A program made the translations under genes and the position numbers. A DNA stretch of 44,715 nucleotides from Hoskinsella mucinilytica (GTDB lineage: Bacteria; Bacillota_I; Bacilli_A; Erysipelotrichales; Erysipelotrichaceae). This document shows positions 42,841 through 44,715 of the stretch, in pieces (within the stretch, counting starts at the first letter, position 1; the number at the start of each line of letters is the position of its first letter). The notes below the pieces were generated by a model. It was given only the letters and a program-made list of their open reading frames with translations. It searched no databases and was not told where the DNA came from. The stretch is taken from NCBI RefSeq assembly GCF_045223415.1, contig NZ_JBEQZJ010000034.1:1-44715 (forward strand). Reading direction: 5' to 3'.

Positions 42841-43322
42841 AGTTACAATTTCACAATGTAATTAAAAATATATTGTATATTATTTTATTTAGTAGCATAT
42901 TACTAGCTATCACAACATGGATACCATCACTTTATCAATCAGCCGGTAGAAATAATGATATCATTTTACAAGAGATTCAAAAGAACTATCAAGTAATAGC
43001 TGAAGAATTAAAATTAGATAAGGATAGTTTTCAAGATGTTGTTACATTGGATAATATCAAGCAAAACACTTCTTCACTGGATATTCAAAAGCAAGCTGTA
43101 AAAGTAATTAGTGATAAAGCAAAGGATAGTAGCTATGACATCAAAGATACTATGATAGAAAAGTTAGCTATTGAAATGCAACAAATCTATGATCATCTTA
43201 TGTTTCAGGTTGATACAACAGAAACATTACAACAAGTAAGAATCTATTCATTGGGCACTATCATCCTAAGTGAAGCCTTGATTCTTATCATCGATAAAAT
43301 AAAAAAGAAGAAAAACAGTTAG
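42837..43322 (+). CDS. Unknown membrane protein coupled to the sortase
   Basis: 161 aa. One membrane helix near the N-terminus (about 10-28) and one at the C-terminus (about 135-153) enclose an extracytoplasmic, helical, charged stretch of about 105 residues. It ends in a lysine-rich cytosolic tail (KIKKKK). The tail is not LPxTG-like, so it is not an ordinary sortase substrate. The ATG overlaps the sortase stop (ATGA). I do not recognise the family; an accessory role for the sortase is inferred only from the coupling. Confidence 0.82.
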   Translation: MKLQFHNVIKNILYIILFSSILLAITTWIPSLYQSAGRNNDIILQEIQKNYQVIAEELKLDKDSFQDVVTLDNIKQNTSSLDIQKQAVKVISDKAKDSSYDIKDTMIEKLAIEMQQIYDHLMFQVDTTETLQQVRIYSLGTIILSEALILIIDKIKKKKNS

Positions 43323-43344
43323 AATTGTTCTATCTGTTTTTTTT
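43311..43344 (+). terminator. Intrinsic terminator of the sortase operon
   Basis: AAAAACAG and CTGTTTTT with an inner AGAA/TTCT pair, followed by T, at the end of the coupled membrane-protein gene. Confidence 0.75.
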
Positions 43345-43381
43345 CAGCCATATGATGTAGAGAAAAAGGAGGTTATCAATA

Positions 43382-43684
43382 ATGGAAGATACAACAAACA
43401 ACCCTTTGCGTTTTGAAACCAATCCTTATCATAATGTTGTGATTAAGGATCGTAAAATACTGGAAATTACAGGAGTAAAACAGATTGACAGCTTTGATGC
43501 CAGTGAATTTCTGTTGGAAACAGCACAAGGATGGATGGTGATCAGCGGAAAAGATTTGACGCTGGGTAAGCTAGATACAGAAAGAGGGGATGTCATCATA
43601 CGAGGTTTAATTGAATCCCTATCGTATGTAAGTAACAAAAAAGGCAAAAATTCAGATTCAATGATAAGTAAAATCTTTAAGTAA
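43382..43684 (+). CDS. yabP: Sporulation protein YabP
   Basis: 100 aa, the usual YabP length. It carries the family pattern NVVIKDRKILEITGVKQIDSF and the EFLLETAQGWMVISGKDLTL segment. YabP and YabQ are needed for normal spore coat/cortex assembly in Bacillus. AAGGAGG stands 9 nt before the ATG. Its stop overlaps the yabQ start (TAATG). Confidence 0.9.
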   Translation: MEDTTNNPLRFETNPYHNVVIKDRKILEITGVKQIDSFDASEFLLETAQGWMVISGKDLTLGKLDTERGDVIIRGLIESLSYVSNKKGKNSDSMISKIFK

Positions 43685-44145
43685 TGCTTCTTGCCACACA
43701 GGTTCAATCTATTCTTTATCATTTCCTGCTTGGTTGGATATTTGCCTTTGGTTTCAGTATGCTGGTTTCTTTCAAAAAAGCATTTCGTTTTGGCTTTTTA
43801 AAAGCAGCAATGGAATTTTTGTATCCTATCATATTTTCAGCAGGAATGTTTTATGGATTGTTCTATATCAATGGTGGAATTACCAATTTATACCTTATTT
43901 TGGTATTTCTTTTAGGTATTATGATTTATTATCGCTTTTATCTAGCTGTCTTTCTTCAATTTTTTACAGGAATCAAAAAATTATTCCGGCCTTTTTGTCG
44001 TAAACTTCTTCTTGTAAAATCAAAAATCCTTGGTATAATTAGATTACCAGCGAAAGCGTTTATCAAAAGGAGGAGAAAGAATGCCAGAAAAAAACGTAAC
44101 AAGCAAACCAAAAAAGAAGAAACACCCAATTCGGACATTCTTTAG
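43684..44145 (+). CDS. yabQ: Sporulation protein YabQ
   Basis: 153 aa with about four membrane segments and a very basic C-terminal tail (KRRRKNARKKRNKQTKKEE). Named mainly by position between yabP and divIC and by its membrane layout, since YabQ varies in sequence. It is shorter than Bacillus YabQ (about 210 aa). It is required for the spore cortex in Bacillus. The last 65 nt overlap divIC in another frame. Confidence 0.8.
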   Translation: MLLATQVQSILYHFLLGWIFAFGFSMLVSFKKAFRFGFLKAAMEFLYPIIFSAGMFYGLFYINGGITNLYLILVFLLGIMIYYRFYLAVFLQFFTGIKKLFRPFCRKLLLVKSKILGIIRLPAKAFIKRRRKNARKKRNKQTKKEETPNSDIL

Positions 44146-44419
44146 TTTAGCAGCAATCATTGCCTCCTGTTTTCTAATTTATCTTGCAGCTGAAGATTTT
44201 ATAACTACGATGAATCTTCGAAATGAAATATCTGAATCTCAGGCGTCAATATCCACGCTGCAGACAGAAGAAGGTAAGCTGACTGATGAAATAGAGAAGC
44301 TAAATGATCCTACCTATGTTCAACGATATGCAAGAGGTAAGTATATGGTTAGCAAACCTGGTGAACAGGTTTTCAAGTTACCAAGCAAAGATGCAGCAGC
44401 ATCCGATAAAGAAGATTAG
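44081..44419 (+). CDS. divIC: Cell division protein DivIC (FtsB/FtsL-like)
   Basis: 112 aa, bitopic: a basic cytosolic start, a membrane helix (about 18-37), then a coiled coil (about 45-75) and the conserved NDPTYVQRYARGKYMVSKPGE segment of the septum formation initiator family. It forms a complex with DivIB and FtsL at the septum. AGGAGG stands 7 nt before the ATG, so the 65-nt overlap with yabQ is probably real. Confidence 0.93.
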   Translation: MPEKNVTSKPKKKKHPIRTFFSLAAIIASCFLIYLAAEDFITTMNLRNEISESQASISTLQTEEGKLTDEIEKLNDPTYVQRYARGKYMVSKPGEQVFKLPSKDAAASDKED

Positions 44420-44449
44420 AGGTCATACATAAAGGTATGATCTTTTTTT
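44419..44449 (+). terminator. Intrinsic terminator of yabP-yabQ-divIC
   Basis: AGGTCATAC and GTATGATCT form a stem with one G-T pair, followed by a run of T. Confidence 0.8.
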
Positions 44450-44676
44450 CTGTTTTATAATTTAAAAATTGAAAAAATTTGTCCCATTCATGATTTAAAT
44501 TTGCGTTTTTATCGTATATTTATTTATCACTTTATTTATGTTTAATTTATTATCAAGAGTTACTATTTAGATTTTGTGTTATACATTTGATAAAATTTTA
44601 TGAAATATTTTAATCATATAACCTTATGGTGATATAAGCTTGTGACAGCAATAAAATAACCATCCCAAGGATCAAA
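44450..44676. other. AT-rich promoter region of the next gene
   Basis: About 230 nt, very AT-rich, without a credible gene. It should contain the promoter for the gene starting at 44677; I could not pick a clear sigma-A element. Confidence 0.4.
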
Positions 44677-44715
44677 ATGAAAGGAAATTTGAAGAATTTG
44701 GCCAAAAAATATAAT
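44677..44715 (+). CDS. Start of a gene, truncated at the window edge
   Basis: The last 39 nt read MKGNLKNLAKKYN from an ATG with AAGGA 5 nt upstream. In Bacillus spoIIE lies downstream of divIC, and tilS-hpt-ftsH follow, so spoIIE is one candidate. Thirteen residues cannot decide. Confidence 0.5.
   Translation, partial: MKGNLKNLAKKYN

Noticed and set aside
1..44715. CRISPR arrays, rRNA and tRNA genes, insertion sequences
   Set aside because: No regularly spaced repeats, no tRNA cloverleaf with CCA-side motif and no IS ends were found when reading through the gaps.

Overview
This AT-rich window spans the chromosomal replication origin of a low-GC Gram-positive bacterium (Bacillota). The main evidence is gene order. 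A DnaA-box-rich origin at about 26.3-26.76 kb is flanked leftward by dnaA, dnaN, yaaA, recF, gyrB and gyrA, and rightward by rpmH, rnpA, yidC and jag. Further out is the Bacillus-type block pth, mfd, spoVT, rqcP(yabO), yabP, yabQ, divIC. SpoVT, YabP and YabQ are sporulation-associated families, so the organism is probably a spore former or a recent descendant of one. I lean towards an Erysipelotrichia-like lineage, but the sequence alone does not prove this.

Left arm (1-26.3 kb, mostly minus strand, co-oriented with leftward replication): a truncated, very AT-rich gene of unknown function (1-381); a mismatch-repair and tRNA-modification operon mutS-mutL-miaA-tcdA; divergent rodA; nadK; a CYTH protein with a DUF1294 protein; an unknown protein with a possible PUA/EVE-like N-terminus; dnaX-ybaB-recR; tadA directly behind a small SRP RNA gene; two parS-like sites, plus a third inside dnaX; serS under a T-box leader whose promoter lies in the last codons of gyrA; then gyrA, gyrB, recF and yaaA. 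An 81-aa unknown gene and an alkaline-phosphatase-superfamily gene sit between yaaA and dnaN.

Origin: about 0.44 kb upstream of dnaA carries many DnaA boxes (two perfect TTATCCACA). A second small box cluster with a DnaA-trio-like TAATAATAA lies between dnaA and dnaN, giving a bipartite oriC as in Bacillus. A CPBP protease gene sits between oriC and rpmH.

Right arm (26.8-44.7 kb, mostly plus strand): rpmH (44 aa, easily missed), rnpA, yidC, jag; a TPR-GGDEF diguanylate cyclase where many relatives have mnmE/mnmG/parAB; a candidate orphan small RNA (about 31,885-31,977) with a good promoter and an intrinsic terminator; a single-pass membrane protein on the minus strand; pth-mfd; an accessory block (ABC transporter with FtsX-like permease, divergent membrane-bound XRE regulator, MGMT-domain protein, small XRE repressor) that interrupts the usual mfd-spoVT neighbourhood; spoVT-rqcP; a sortase gene overlapping a small membrane-protein gene; yabP-yabQ-divIC; and the first 13 codons of another gene at the right edge.

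The core genes serve replication, repair, RNA maturation, translation quality control and envelope growth. The less usual elements are the sortase pair inside the yab cluster, the candidate sRNA, the three origin-proximal parS-like sites, and the regulated ABC/XRE block.
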